Shown: one piece after another, positions 1 to 8,882 of the stretch
Layout: the number at the start of each line of letters is the position of its first letter
Position numbering within the stretch: position 1 is the first letter of the stretch
Origin: UBA5536 sp964592595
GTDB lineage: Bacteria; Bacteroidota; Bacteroidia; Bacteroidales; F082
DNA: 64,000 bases
Direction: 5' to 3'
Assembly: GCA_964592595.1 (NCBI GenBank)
Contig: CAZQFH010000019.1
Span: 1-64,000 of the forward strand
Program-made: the position numbers and the translations under genes
The notes under the pieces: generated by a model
Told to the model about the DNA's origin: nothing
The model's database searches: none
What the model saw: the letters and a program-made list of their open reading frames with translations, nothing else

Positions 1-906
1 GCTTTTGGCATCAAAGATGGAGGAGTGGCTGTTGTGCACGATATCAACTGATACAATTTCGTCTTCGGTATATTCAAGGATTCCTTTCATTGGGCCTTCT
101 GCAGCTTCTTTGATGGCTGCATTGATCTGATCCTTAGTAGCTTCTGTTTTCAGATTTACCACCAAGTCAACCAGTGAACCGGTTGGTGTGGGAATACGAA
201 CAGCCAAACCATCGAGTTTTCCAGCCAGCTCAGGAATAACGATACCAACAGCTTTTGCAGCACCTGTGGTAGTAGGAATCTGTGAGAGCGCTGCAGAGCG
301 TGCACGGCGCAAGTCGCTGTGAGGAGCATCAAGGATAACCTGGTCGTTGGTATAGGCATGGATGGTAGTCATAAAGCCATTGTCAATGCCAAAACGATCG
401 TTCAAAACTTTGGCAACAGGAGCCAGACAGTTAGTGGTGCAACTTGCATTAGAAACACACTGATCGCTGTCTTTCAGGTCGTTGTCGTTTACACCTAAAA
501 CGATGGTAGCATCGATCTGATCTTTTGAAGGAACACAAAGGATTACCTTTTTGGCGCCATTTTTCAGGTGATCACCATATCCGCCTTTGTTGCTTTCGCG
601 TGAGCGGAAAACTCCGGTTGATTCGACCACCACATCAGGTGTAACAGACCACTTGATATTGATAGGGCTGCGTTCAGCGGTTACTGTGATACGTTTGCCG
701 TTTACGATGATGGCATTTTCGTCATAGGTAATTGTACCATTAAATTTACCTTGTGTAGAATCGTATTTGAGCAAATGTGCCAATACTCTTGTGTCGGTAA
801 GGTCGTTGATACCAACAATTTCCATGTTGTTGCGTTCCATTGCGATTTTGAACACATTGCGTCCGATACGTCCAAAGCCATTGATTCCAATTTTAATTTT
901 TGACAT
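1..906 (-). CDS. gapA: Glyceraldehyde-3-phosphate dehydrogenase, type I (3' end outside window)
   Basis: Catalyses the reversible NAD-dependent conversion of glyceraldehyde-3-phosphate and phosphate to 1,3-bisphosphoglycerate in cytosolic glycolysis and gluconeogenesis. The reading frame starts MSKIKIGINGFGRIGRNVF, with the Rossmann nucleotide motif GINGFGRIGR at residues 7-16. The catalytic motif SNASCTTNCLAP is intact, with Cys156 as nucleophile. It is open to base 1, giving 302 codons; the family is about 335 residues, so roughly the last 35 lie outside the window. It is transcribed divergently from the dikinase gene that starts at 1035, and a TAACTTTG promoter element lies 84-91 nt upstream of its ATG. 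The family assignment is certain. Confidence 0.97.
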   Translation of the reverse strand, partial: MSKIKIGINGFGRIGRNVFKIAMERNNMEIVGINDLTDTRVLAHLLKYDSTQGKFNGTITYDENAIIVNGKRITVTAERSPINIKWSVTPDVVVESTGVFRSRESNKGGYGDHLKNGAKKVILCVPSKDQIDATIVLGVNDNDLKDSDQCVSNASCTTNCLAPVAKVLNDRFGIDNGFMTTIHAYTNDQVILDAPHSDLRRARSAALSQIPTTTGAAKAVGIVIPELAGKLDGLAVRIPTPTGSLVDLVVNLKTEATKDQINAAIKEAAEGPMKGILEYTEDEIVSVDIVHNSHSSIFDAKS

Positions 907-989
907 AGTTCTTTGAAATTTTTGTGATTAATGCTGTATTTTAAACAAGCTCAAAAGCTTAATGTTTTTAATTTTGATATTTAACACTC

Positions 990-997
990 CAAAGTTA
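990..997 (-). promoter_or_regulatory. -7 promoter element of gapA (TAACTTTG)
   Basis: On the minus strand this reads TAACTTTG, a perfect match to the Bacteroidota -7 consensus TAnnTTTG. A TTCG lies 17 nt upstream in place of a clear -33 TTG. It is 84 nt from the gapA start codon. Confidence 0.5.
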
Positions 998-1008
998 GTT
1001 GATTTCTG

Positions 1009-1016
1009 TATCTTCG
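1009..1016 (+). promoter_or_regulatory. Possible -7 element of the dikinase gene (TATCTTCG)
   Basis: TATCTTCG differs from TAnnTTTG at one position and lies 18 nt before the ATG at 1035. No -33 TTG is found at 19-21 nt. If this is the promoter, the longer reading frame that begins upstream at 999 cannot be the translated form. Confidence 0.3.
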
Positions 1017-1034
1017 AATGTTAAAATTAAACCT

Positions 1035-4000
1035 ATGGCTACGCAGTTCACCTCAAAAGCGCTCGAAGCAAATCTTGCAGAGACCAGATACAGAGATATT
1101 TACATCCCTGAAGACTACCAAAACTTTATCAGCTTATCGGAAGGATATTATGGCATAAAAAAACGCGCAACCGATTGCATTACAGAGTTTCATCATCCTT
1201 TGTCGAACAGAAAATTTGTGATAGAAGAACTGCGCGAAATTCTGATTACCGACTTCTGGTTTTATGCCAAGGCCGAAATGCCCGAAAATGCGCTAGGTGT
1301 GCCGGTGGATATGATGGATCTGCTGCTTACCGAAAACAACAGTTGTGAGCTGCGTTTGCTGATTGCCCGCACCCTGCTTGAGCTGATTACCCTGATTTTG
1401 CAAAATGCTTCACATCAAATCAATCTGGCTGCCAGGGCTTTGCAAGTGCTGGAAACCCGATTCGATCAAAACAAAGAATGTTTTATCCGCGGAACACTGC
1501 ATTTTAAACGACATCTCGACAATGCTGAAACTTATAAGGAATTAAAGGAAAGCGCTTTTGCCTTATTGAAGCAAATCAAGGCAGAAACTTATCATTACTG
1601 GCAAAGCACCACGCAAATTGAAAGCTGGATCAAGGAACAGGCTAACACGCTGAATAGCAAAGATAAAAACTTATTAAAAGAAGCATTGGGCGCAGTTTAT
1701 TTTAAGAGTCTTTTAGAAAAGCTTGAAAGTTTTGATAATTGGGAGGATTTATTGGATGCTCCTGATTATGAGATGGTATCAAAGCATTTTATTGACACCG
1801 GAACGAGTTTGGATACCTTTTTGAAGCAGTTTCAGTTTCAGTTTTATTTGCTTCACCTGCCGGGATTGGACAGCAAGCAGGAACGAATGATCTGGAACCT
1901 TGATAAGATGATCAGGCATGCCATCGATGAGCTGAAGCAGGATGAGGTGATTCCTTTTATTGATCTGATTTTTAGCCTTGCCGAAGAACTTCGTGAGTCG
2001 CACCTGGCCGCTGTGTTGGATTTTCAACTTACGCTGGGGCTCAAGGTGATTGATACAGACAACTCAGAACATAAGGAAATGATTAATCACTTCGAAAAGA
2101 AAATCATTGCCTTTGGTTTTGCATCACCCGGGATGGTTTTTGTGGACGAAGACTGGCAACTCAGCGTAAACGAAAACCATATCAAAAACATCCGCACCTG
2201 GCTTCAGCTGATCGAATATTCACAATCTTTGATGGAAAAGCTGCTCTCGGCCCTTATCGTAAACCTCAGACTGGGAGGCATTTTTATCAGTGATACCGAT
2301 TTATTTCAAAGAGAAATCACCAAAATTCTAAATTCCAATATAGCGCCTTATTACAAAAAAGTAAAACAGCTTACGCGCATTTTCCCGGTCTATTTTAGCG
2401 AGATTGGCGCTGAAGGTGAGATTCGTAAAGTGACTACCACCATGGACGAAATCTGTGGCCGACAGGACAAGTTGATTCACTTTTTGCGTAAGCAGGTGCA
2501 TACCGAAAGCAATAATACGCTTATCGAACTGACCCGAAGAGTATTCAGGTTTTGGCACGATGGCGAGCTGCAAAAGCTGCGCGATGCACTGCCCGATAAT
2601 GTATATCAGTATATTGATACTGATAACGAATACTTTGTTACGGTGCACCAGCTCGTGAACAAAATGGCAATCCTCAACCAATCAGATGCTGACGGCTTGT
2701 TGAGTTGCAGCCTTGAAAAATTCGAAGATTTGCTGGAACAGGTCATTGAATCATTAGAGGCAGATGCTGAATTGGGAAAACGCGACAGCGAACGCTTGCA
2801 TGATATTCGGGTGTTGTACGATCACCTGCGTGAGAAATATTCCTTCGAAACAGTAAATATTATTGCTTTGCTTAGGCGCTATCCTTTTATTCCCGACGAA
2901 GAAATCGACCAGCTGCAACACGCTATGAGTCAAAAGGATTATGGCCACTCGCTCAAATTGATCTACGCTTTTATGGAGAGGCTGAAGGCAATAATTTTTA
3001 ACCCCAAAGAAAGTGAAAGCTGGGAGAATATTTATCACAAAAGGCATATCGCCATTGGGATTCCTTCGATGTATGGGGTGTATCGCGAAAATAAATTTGA
3101 AGCGTTGGGGCTTACTTTCAGGCTCGAAAAGGTGGCTACCAGACTGATGGAAAAGGTGGTTTCGAACCTTAATCTGGACTATATTTCGGCTCGCACACTA
3201 GAAGAAATCAACAGTATTTTGGAAGATTTCAAAGCAGGTTTAGAGTTGGACGGCATTACCAATCAGAGCTTTAATTCCAATTTGCAAATGCTGCGTTATA
3301 GTCTTACGTCCAGGAGTTTTTCCTTTGATCAGTATATCAATATCTTTCAGTTTCTGGCAGAGGATGTTAAAAGGATTATCATCAAATATTTCCTTAAATC
3401 CTATGAATATCCGCTGAAGATTGTTATTCCGCAGATTTTTGATCCGCTTGCTGAGCAAACCGATCGCGAGATGCAGCAGTTGATCAGTATGAAATCAGAA
3501 GCCTTTCACCGGGATGTGATTGCAGAGGCATTTCTGGTTCAGCCGCTGGATAATTTTATCAGCCGCATCTTGCAGTCGCTGCGCAGTATGTCGGATCGCC
3601 TGGATGGAAGCCTTATCAGCGACATCATGTCGTATAATTCTGAATTGGTGATCAGCCCTTTTACAGAGCGCAACCCCAAAACCGATAACCAGGTATTTTT
3701 GGGCAGTAAGGCGTATCACCTAAAAAACCTTTATTTGGCTGGTATTCCTGTGCCTCCGGGTTTTGTTATCACAACAGAAGTATTCCGCAGGCATCAAACT
3801 ATTTTGAGCTTGAAAGCCCTGAAAACGGAGTTACACGACATGATTCGCAAATACCTGAAGCAACTTGAGGAGCTGAGCGGAAAGCGTTTTGGTGATCCGG
3901 AAAATCCGTTGCTGCTGTCGGTTCGATCGGGTACGGCTATTTCCATGCCCGGAGCGATGGACACCTTTTTGAATGTAGGGCTAAATGACGAACTGGTTGA

Positions 4001-5177
4001 AGCCATTAGCCAAAAACCTGAGATGAGCTGGTCGATCTGGGATTCGTACCGACGCTTAATTCAAAGCTGGGGCATGGCGCAAGGTATTGAACGTGATGTG
4101 TTCGATTCGGTGATGCTCAATTACAAACAGAAACTCCAAGTGAAACAAAAACAGGAGTTTGAGCCTGCTGATATGCGCTTAATAGCTTTAGCTTATAAGG
4201 AAGTTTTGGTAGGCCATCATATCCGTTTTGTGGAAGATCTTTTCGAACAGTTGATTCAAGCGATTGACATGGTTTTTGCTTCCTGGTCATCGGAAAGGGC
4301 TTTTGTTTATCGTCGGCATTTGCAGTTTTCGGATAACTGGGGAACAGCTGTTATTGTGCAGCAGATGGTTTATGGTAATTTGAATGATCAATCCGGGACG
4401 GGTGTTGTTTTCACACAAAATCCACATCGCGAGCGCCCGGGTGTTCACCTTTACGGCGACTTTAACATGCGCAGCCAGGGCGAGGATATCGTGGCCGGAT
4501 TGGTAAAACCTGCGCCGGTGAGCGAAACACAGCGCCGGCAAGCAGATATCAGCAGGTCATCACTTCAAACCAGCTTTCCCGATATCTATAAACGCATCCA
4601 TTCTATCGCTACTGAGCTAACCGAAAATCTGGGTTATAGCCCTCAGGAAATTGAATTTACATTTGAATCGGATAAGGCTGAAGATTTGTATATCCTTCAG
4701 GTGAGGGATCAGGATTTACGTTTTGAATTGGAAACCAATGCGTTTGTGATCACACCCGAAACAATGGAACTGGCAGGGCGTGGCATTGGCATTGGTGGAG
4801 GAGCACTCAATGGCTTGGCTGCCTTTGACGAAGAAGACTTGGAAAACCTTAGAATCGCTTATCCCGAAAGTCCGCTCATTCTTATCCGTCCGGATACCGT
4901 ACCGGATGATATTGGGATGATATTTACCTGTGACGGCCTGATCACGGCACGCGGCGGAGCTACTTCTCATGCGGCTGTTACGGCTGTAAGGCTTGGAAAA
5001 ACCTGTGTGGTAAACTGCAACAGCTTATTGGTTGACGAAAATAATAAACAGTGCGAACTTGATGGCAAGCTGGTAAAAAGCGGTGATAAAATTAGTATTG
5101 ACGGTAACCTCGGAAATATCTTTATGGGTCATTATCCAATAGAAAAATCTAACCTTACAACAGGTTATAATTATTGA
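1035..5177 (+). CDS. PPDK-like dikinase: ATP-grasp plus phosphohistidine domain, no PEP/pyruvate domain
   Basis: A 1380-residue protein from the ATG at 1035 (MATQFTSKALEAN). An in-frame ATG at 999 would add 12 residues but overlaps the likely promoter. Residues 1 to about 870 are mostly helical and match no domain I recognise. From about 885 it is the nucleotide-binding domain of pyruvate phosphate dikinase: LGSKAYHLKNLYLAGIPVPP, SVRSGTAISMPGAMDTFLN and SQGEDIVAG. From about 1250 it has the swivelling domain with ARGGATSHAAV, where His1312 would be phosphorylated. The protein ends soon after, so the TIM-barrel that transfers phosphate between PEP and pyruvate is missing. Classical PEP synthase or PPDK activity is therefore unlikely without a separate partner. 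It may phosphorylate another acceptor, as glucan water dikinases and rifampin phosphotransferase do; that is inference. It is divergent from gapA. Confidence 0.75.
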   Translation: MATQFTSKALEANLAETRYRDIYIPEDYQNFISLSEGYYGIKKRATDCITEFHHPLSNRKFVIEELREILITDFWFYAKAEMPENALGVPVDMMDLLLTENNSCELRLLIARTLLELITLILQNASHQINLAARALQVLETRFDQNKECFIRGTLHFKRHLDNAETYKELKESAFALLKQIKAETYHYWQSTTQIESWIKEQANTLNSKDKNLLKEALGAVYFKSLLEKLESFDNWEDLLDAPDYEMVSKHFIDTGTSLDTFLKQFQFQFYLLHLPGLDSKQERMIWNLDKMIRHAIDELKQDEVIPFIDLIFSLAEELRESHLAAVLDFQLTLGLKVIDTDNSEHKEMINHFEKKIIAFGFASPGMVFVDEDWQLSVNENHIKNIRTWLQLIEYSQSLMEKLLSALIVNLRLGGIFISDTDLFQREITKILNSNIAPYYKKVKQLTRIFPVYFSEIGAEGEIRKVTTTMDEICGRQDKLIHFLRKQVHTESNNTLIELTRRVFRFWHDGELQKLRDALPDNVYQYIDTDNEYFVTVHQLVNKMAILNQSDADGLLSCSLEKFEDLLEQVIESLEADAELGKRDSERLHDIRVLYDHLREKYSFETVNIIALLRRYPFIPDEEIDQLQHAMSQKDYGHSLKLIYAFMERLKAIIFNPKESESWENIYHKRHIAIGIPSMYGVYRENKFEALGLTFRLEKVATRLMEKVVSNLNLDYISARTLEEINSILEDFKAGLELDGITNQSFNSNLQMLRYSLTSRSFSFDQYINIFQFLAEDVKRIIIKYFLKSYEYPLKIVIPQIFDPLAEQTDREMQQLISMKSEAFHRDVIAEAFLVQPLDNFISRILQSLRSMSDRLDGSLISDIMSYNSELVISPFTERNPKTDNQVFLGSKAYHLKNLYLAGIPVPPGFVITTEVFRRHQTILSLKALKTELHDMIRKYLKQLEELSGKRFGDPENPLLLSVRSGTAISMPGAMDTFLNVGLNDELVEAISQKPEMSWSIWDSYRRLIQSWGMAQGIERDVFDSVMLNYKQKLQVKQKQEFEPADMRLIALAYKEVLVGHHIRFVEDLFEQLIQAIDMVFASWSSERAFVYRRHLQFSDNWGTAVIVQQMVYGNLNDQSGTGVVFTQNPHRERPGVHLYGDFNMRSQGEDIVAGLVKPAPVSETQRRQADISRSSLQTSFPDIYKRIHSIATELTENLGYSPQEIEFTFESDKAEDLYILQVRDQDLRFELETNAFVITPETMELAGRGIGIGGGALNGLAAFDEEDLENLRIAYPESPLILIRPDTVPDDIGMIFTCDGLITARGGATSHAAVTAVRLGKTCVVNCNSLLVDENNKQCELDGKLVKSGDKISIDGNLGNIFMGHYPIEKSNLTTGYNY

Positions 5178-5344
5178 AATGCCGCGAAATTAAAGTTGTT
5201 ATTCATAAAGCATCCAAAGCATGGAGAAGGAATGAGAAGTTTTGTTAAATAGTCCAAAAAGCCATTTGCGAACAATGAAAATTTTCGTTTTTAAGGCTGC
5301 TGGTCTATTTTTAATGAAATATGTAAGAGATTAGTGGAATATCG

Positions 5345-5352
5345 TAATTTTG
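5345..5352 (+). promoter_or_regulatory. -7 promoter element of lepA (TAATTTTG)
   Basis: Perfect TAnnTTTG match ending only 6 nt before the ATG at 5359, so transcription would begin at or very near the start codon and the mRNA could be almost leaderless. No clear -33 TTG is present; ATG occupies the 20-nt position. Confidence 0.5.
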
Positions 5353-5358
5353 CAGTCC

Positions 5359-7146
5359 ATGAAAAATACACGCAACTTTTGCATCATCGCACATATTGAC
5401 CACGGTAAGAGTACCCTGGCCGACAGACTATTACAACTCACACACACAGTTTCGGAGCGCGACCAAAAGGAACAGGTACTCGATAGTATGGATCTGGAGC
5501 GGGAACGTGGTATCACCATAAAAAGTCATGCCATTCAAATGAAAATTGAGAAAGATGGTGAAACCTATGTCCTCAATTTGATTGATACGCCCGGACATGT
5601 TGATTTTTCGTACGAAGTTTCCCGATCAATCGCTGCCTGCGAAGGCGCTTTGCTGGTAGTGGATGCTACGCAAGGTATTCAGGCACAAACAATTTCGAAT
5701 TTATACCTGGCACTGGATCATGACTTGGAAATTATTCCTGTTTTGAATAAAATCGACATGGATAGTGCCATGGTGGATGAGGTGGAAGATCAGATTATCG
5801 ACCTTATCGGTTGCGACAAAGAAGATATTTTACGAGCCAGCGCCAAAACGGGAGTTGGTGTAGCCGAGATACTCGAAGCTATCGTTGCGCGTATTCCCGG
5901 ACCGGTTGGCGATCCCAATGCACCATTGCAAGCACTTATTTTCGATTCGGTATTTAATCCATTCAGGGGCATAATTGCTTATTTCCGAATCATGAATGGC
6001 AGCATGCAAAAGGGCGATCTGGTGAAATTTGTGGCTACCGGAAAAGAATATAATGCCGATGAAATTGGAGTTTTGCAGCTTAAGCAAGTTCCCAAAAAGG
6101 TGATGAGTGCAGGAGATGTGGGTTATATCATTTCCGGAATCAAAACTTCACGTGAGGTTAAGGTGGGTGATACCATTACACAGGTCGATCGCCCGTGCGA
6201 TAAGGCTATTGAAGGTTTCGAAAATGTGAAACCCATGGTTTTTGCTGGGATCTATCCCGTGGATGCCGATGACTATGAAGAGTTGCGGGCTTCAATCGAA
6301 AAACTTCAGTTGAATGATGCCTCCCTGGTGTTTGAACCTGAAAGTTCTGCGGCACTTGGTTTTGGTTTTCGTTGCGGCTTTCTTGGGCTTTTGCATATGG
6401 AAATCGTTCAGGAGCGCCTCGACAGGGAGTTTGATATGGATGTGATCACTACTGTTCCTAACGTGCAGTTTAAGGCTTACACCACTTCCGGCGATCTGAT
6501 TGAAGTACATAATCCCAGTGGATTGCCCGATGCCAATAAGCTTGATTATATCGAGGAACCTTTTATCATTGCTCAAATAATTTCCAAATCGGAATACCTG
6601 GGTAATATCATGACCCTCGCCATCGAAAAACGCGGTGTACTCAAAAATCAGGTCTATCTCACTTCCGACAGGGTAGAACTCACCTTTGAATTGCCGCTGA
6701 GCGAGATTGTTTTTGATTTTTACGACAAACTGAAATCCATTTCCAGAGGCTATGCTTCATTCGATTATCACATCGAAGGCTATCAAAGGGCTACCTTGGT
6801 GAAGCTGGATATACTGCTCAACGGGGAATCGGTGGATGCGCTCTCTACATTGATACATCGCGATCATGCTTATACTTTTGGTCGTAAGATGTGCGAAAAA
6901 CTAAAAGAACTTATTCCGCGTCAGCAATATGATATTGCCATTCAGGCTGCTATCGGAACAAAAATCATTGCCCGCGAAACCATCAAGGCTTTGCGCAAAG
7001 ACGTTACAGCAAAATGTTATGGTGGTGATATCAGCCGTAAGCGTAAACTGCTCGAAAAGCAAAAGAAAGGTAAAAAGCGCATGCGTCAGGTTGGTAATGT
7101 AGAAGTGCCACAATCGGCATTCCTTGCTGTGCTTAAACTGGATTAA
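5359..7146 (+). CDS. lepA: Elongation factor 4 (LepA), ribosome back-translocase GTPase
   Basis: A translational GTPase that acts on stalled or mistranslocated ribosomes. At 595 residues from the ATG at 5359 (MKNTRNFCIIAHIDHGKST) it has the family's normal length. G1 is AHIDHGKST at residues 11-19, followed by the DTPGHVDF and NKID motifs. The LepA-specific C-terminus ends GNVEVPQSAFLAVLKLD, close to the family consensus. An in-frame TTG at 5350 would add three residues but lies within the predicted promoter element. It is a single gene between the dikinase and the sigma factor. Confidence 0.97.
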   Translation: MKNTRNFCIIAHIDHGKSTLADRLLQLTHTVSERDQKEQVLDSMDLERERGITIKSHAIQMKIEKDGETYVLNLIDTPGHVDFSYEVSRSIAACEGALLVVDATQGIQAQTISNLYLALDHDLEIIPVLNKIDMDSAMVDEVEDQIIDLIGCDKEDILRASAKTGVGVAEILEAIVARIPGPVGDPNAPLQALIFDSVFNPFRGIIAYFRIMNGSMQKGDLVKFVATGKEYNADEIGVLQLKQVPKKVMSAGDVGYIISGIKTSREVKVGDTITQVDRPCDKAIEGFENVKPMVFAGIYPVDADDYEELRASIEKLQLNDASLVFEPESSAALGFGFRCGFLGLLHMEIVQERLDREFDMDVITTVPNVQFKAYTTSGDLIEVHNPSGLPDANKLDYIEEPFIIAQIISKSEYLGNIMTLAIEKRGVLKNQVYLTSDRVELTFELPLSEIVFDFYDKLKSISRGYASFDYHIEGYQRATLVKLDILLNGESVDALSTLIHRDHAYTFGRKMCEKLKELIPRQQYDIAIQAAIGTKIIARETIKALRKDVTAKCYGGDISRKRKLLEKQKKGKKRMRQVGNVEVPQSAFLAVLKLD

Positions 7147-7238
7147 GCTCATCGGACTTTTTATTGATTTTTTCCTTTGCCTGCTGTAACTTTACCGCAT
7201 TCTAATCCGTTTTATACTCTGAAACCTGATTACAGCGC

Positions 7239-7736
7239 ATGACGCGAAAAGAATACAATCGTTGTGTAGATAGTTTTTCTGACGGCCTTTACCGATTCAT
7301 TATCAAAAATATAAGAGATGAAGAGCAGGCAAAGGACGTTGTTCAGGAAACTTATGCCAGGGTGTGGCAACGGGTAGATGAAGTCCCTTTTGAGAAGGCA
7401 CGATCCTACTTGTTTACCACGGCATACCATACGATGATTGATGAAATAAGAAGAAGCGGGAAGTCGAACAGGCTCGAGCAACAGCACAGTCATTTGCAGG
7501 TTAGCTACAACAGCTATTCCGATTTGAAAGAAGTGCTTGACGAAGCCTTGCAAACGCTCTCGGAAATACAACGATCAGTGATTTTGTTGCGTGATTATGA
7601 AGGCTATTCGTATGCTGAAATCGGGCAGATTACGCAACTAACAGAAGCACAGGTAAAAGTGTATATTTTCAGGGCACGTACGAATCTAAAAAAATACCTT
7701 CAAAAGATAGAAAACGTTTTGGAAATACCAGCATGA
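7239..7736 (+). CDS. ECF-type RNA polymerase sigma factor
   Basis: A 165-residue extracytoplasmic-function sigma factor of the sigma-70 family, which redirects RNA polymerase to a small regulon. Region 2 covers about residues 10-65 and includes DEEQAKDVVQETYARVWQ. Region 4 covers about 108-155, with the helix-turn-helix segment YEGYSYAEIGQITQLTEAQV. Its stop codon overlaps the start of the next gene (ATGA at 7733-7736), so the two are translationally coupled and the neighbour is probably its anti-sigma factor. A TTG, 20 nt, TAACTTTA match lies upstream (7164-7194). No SusC/D pair or FecR-type protein is adjacent, so it does not look like a polysaccharide-locus regulator. Confidence 0.93.
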   Translation: MTRKEYNRCVDSFSDGLYRFIIKNIRDEEQAKDVVQETYARVWQRVDEVPFEKARSYLFTTAYHTMIDEIRRSGKSNRLEQQHSHLQVSYNSYSDLKEVLDEALQTLSEIQRSVILLRDYEGYSYAEIGQITQLTEAQVKVYIFRARTNLKKYLQKIENVLEIPA

Positions 7737-8881
7737 TGGAACTCAACACACATACATACGAAGCTTTTTTGCTCGATTATTCCGAAGGGCAGCTTTCGGA
7801 TCGGGAGGTGTTGTTGCTGAAGCAGTTTATTGCTGCTCATCCTGAGCTGGGCAGCTGGCAGGCGCTTACCGAAGAACTTCCAGTGCTGGCTGCTGAAGAA
7901 TTGAGTTTTGAACATAAAGCTTTACTCCGGCAAAACCCGGATTTTACGCTTACCGGCGCTGCCGGAATTGAACGCTTTGACCTTACGGCCATCAACTACC
8001 TTGAAGGTGAGCTGAGTAAGGCAGAACACAAACAATTTGAAGCTGCATTGTCTGAAAATAAGGCTTTAGTTAAAGAGTTTGAATTGCTCAAACGCACTTA
8101 CCTGAATAAGGATGATGAGGTTGTTTTTCCCTATAAATCAAGCATTAGAAGAGCTGCGTTAGGGTTTTATGTGGCAAAAAACAAACACTGGATGGGTGTA
8201 GCAGCCGGATTGTTATTGTTATTGAATGTGGGTTGGTGGCTTTTGAGAGAGCCGTTGATGATTCCTGAACGAAGCCTTCAGCTTATTCCGATGGACACTA
8301 AAACCTTTAATGAAGCATTGGTTATGAACCAAATTCAGCCTCAGCATATGCTTAAAAAACGCCCTGTTAGCCATCCTGCTAAGGATATACCGTTAATGGC
8401 TAAGGGTTCTTCTTCAGAATTATTGCCCGTGATGCCTTTGCTGCAAAGTGAGACCCTCAATTGGACTGCAATCGGACAAATTTTATATGATAATCAATGG
8501 CAGACCATGCAGTTCTATTTTAACGGAGAGGCTTACCTGGCCAGGATTGAGGACTCGCATGAAAAAGAAAAATCTTTGGCAGGATTAGTTCTGGCCAATA
8601 CCGGTCGTAAATTATTGCGTGTTTTCACAAAGGAAAATTCAGAACAAAATTTGGAGTATGAAGGCACTGAACAGGAAGTTTACGTACAAGAACAGCTTAA
8701 TGAACGTTTTCCGGCAATTCGCTGGGCCGAAGCTGGTGTAAAAACTTTTAATCTATTGACAGATAATGAGTTGGAATTAAAGAAAATAGCTGACGACAAT
8801 GGTCGGATCAAGGCCTTACGTTTTCAATCTCCGGTTGTGAGTATCAATAAGAATTTGGATAAAAAGAACCAGAACAATTAG
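7733..8881 (+). CDS. Putative membrane anti-sigma factor
   Basis: A 382-residue protein coupled to the ECF sigma gene by an ATGA overlap. The cytoplasmic N-terminal part holds two similar segments, AFLLDYSEGQLSDREV (11-26) and TAINYLEGELSKAEHKQFE (85-103), which resemble the repeated N-terminal modules of Bacteroidota anti-sigma factors that lack zinc-binding HxxxCxxC residues. A single membrane span follows at about 154-172 (GVAAGLLLLLNVGWWLL). The remaining 200 residues should be periplasmic and have no domain I can name. The anti-sigma role is inferred from context and topology. The gene ends 1 bp before the convergent beta-mannosidase gene. Confidence 0.7.
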   Translation: MMELNTHTYEAFLLDYSEGQLSDREVLLLKQFIAAHPELGSWQALTEELPVLAAEELSFEHKALLRQNPDFTLTGAAGIERFDLTAINYLEGELSKAEHKQFEAALSENKALVKEFELLKRTYLNKDDEVVFPYKSSIRRAALGFYVAKNKHWMGVAAGLLLLLNVGWWLLREPLMIPERSLQLIPMDTKTFNEALVMNQIQPQHMLKKRPVSHPAKDIPLMAKGSSSELLPVMPLLQSETLNWTAIGQILYDNQWQTMQFYFNGEAYLARIEDSHEKEKSLAGLVLANTGRKLLRVFTKENSEQNLEYEGTEQEVYVQEQLNERFPAIRWAEAGVKTFNLLTDNELELKKIADDNGRIKALRFQSPVVSINKNLDKKNQNN

Positions 8882-8882
8882 C

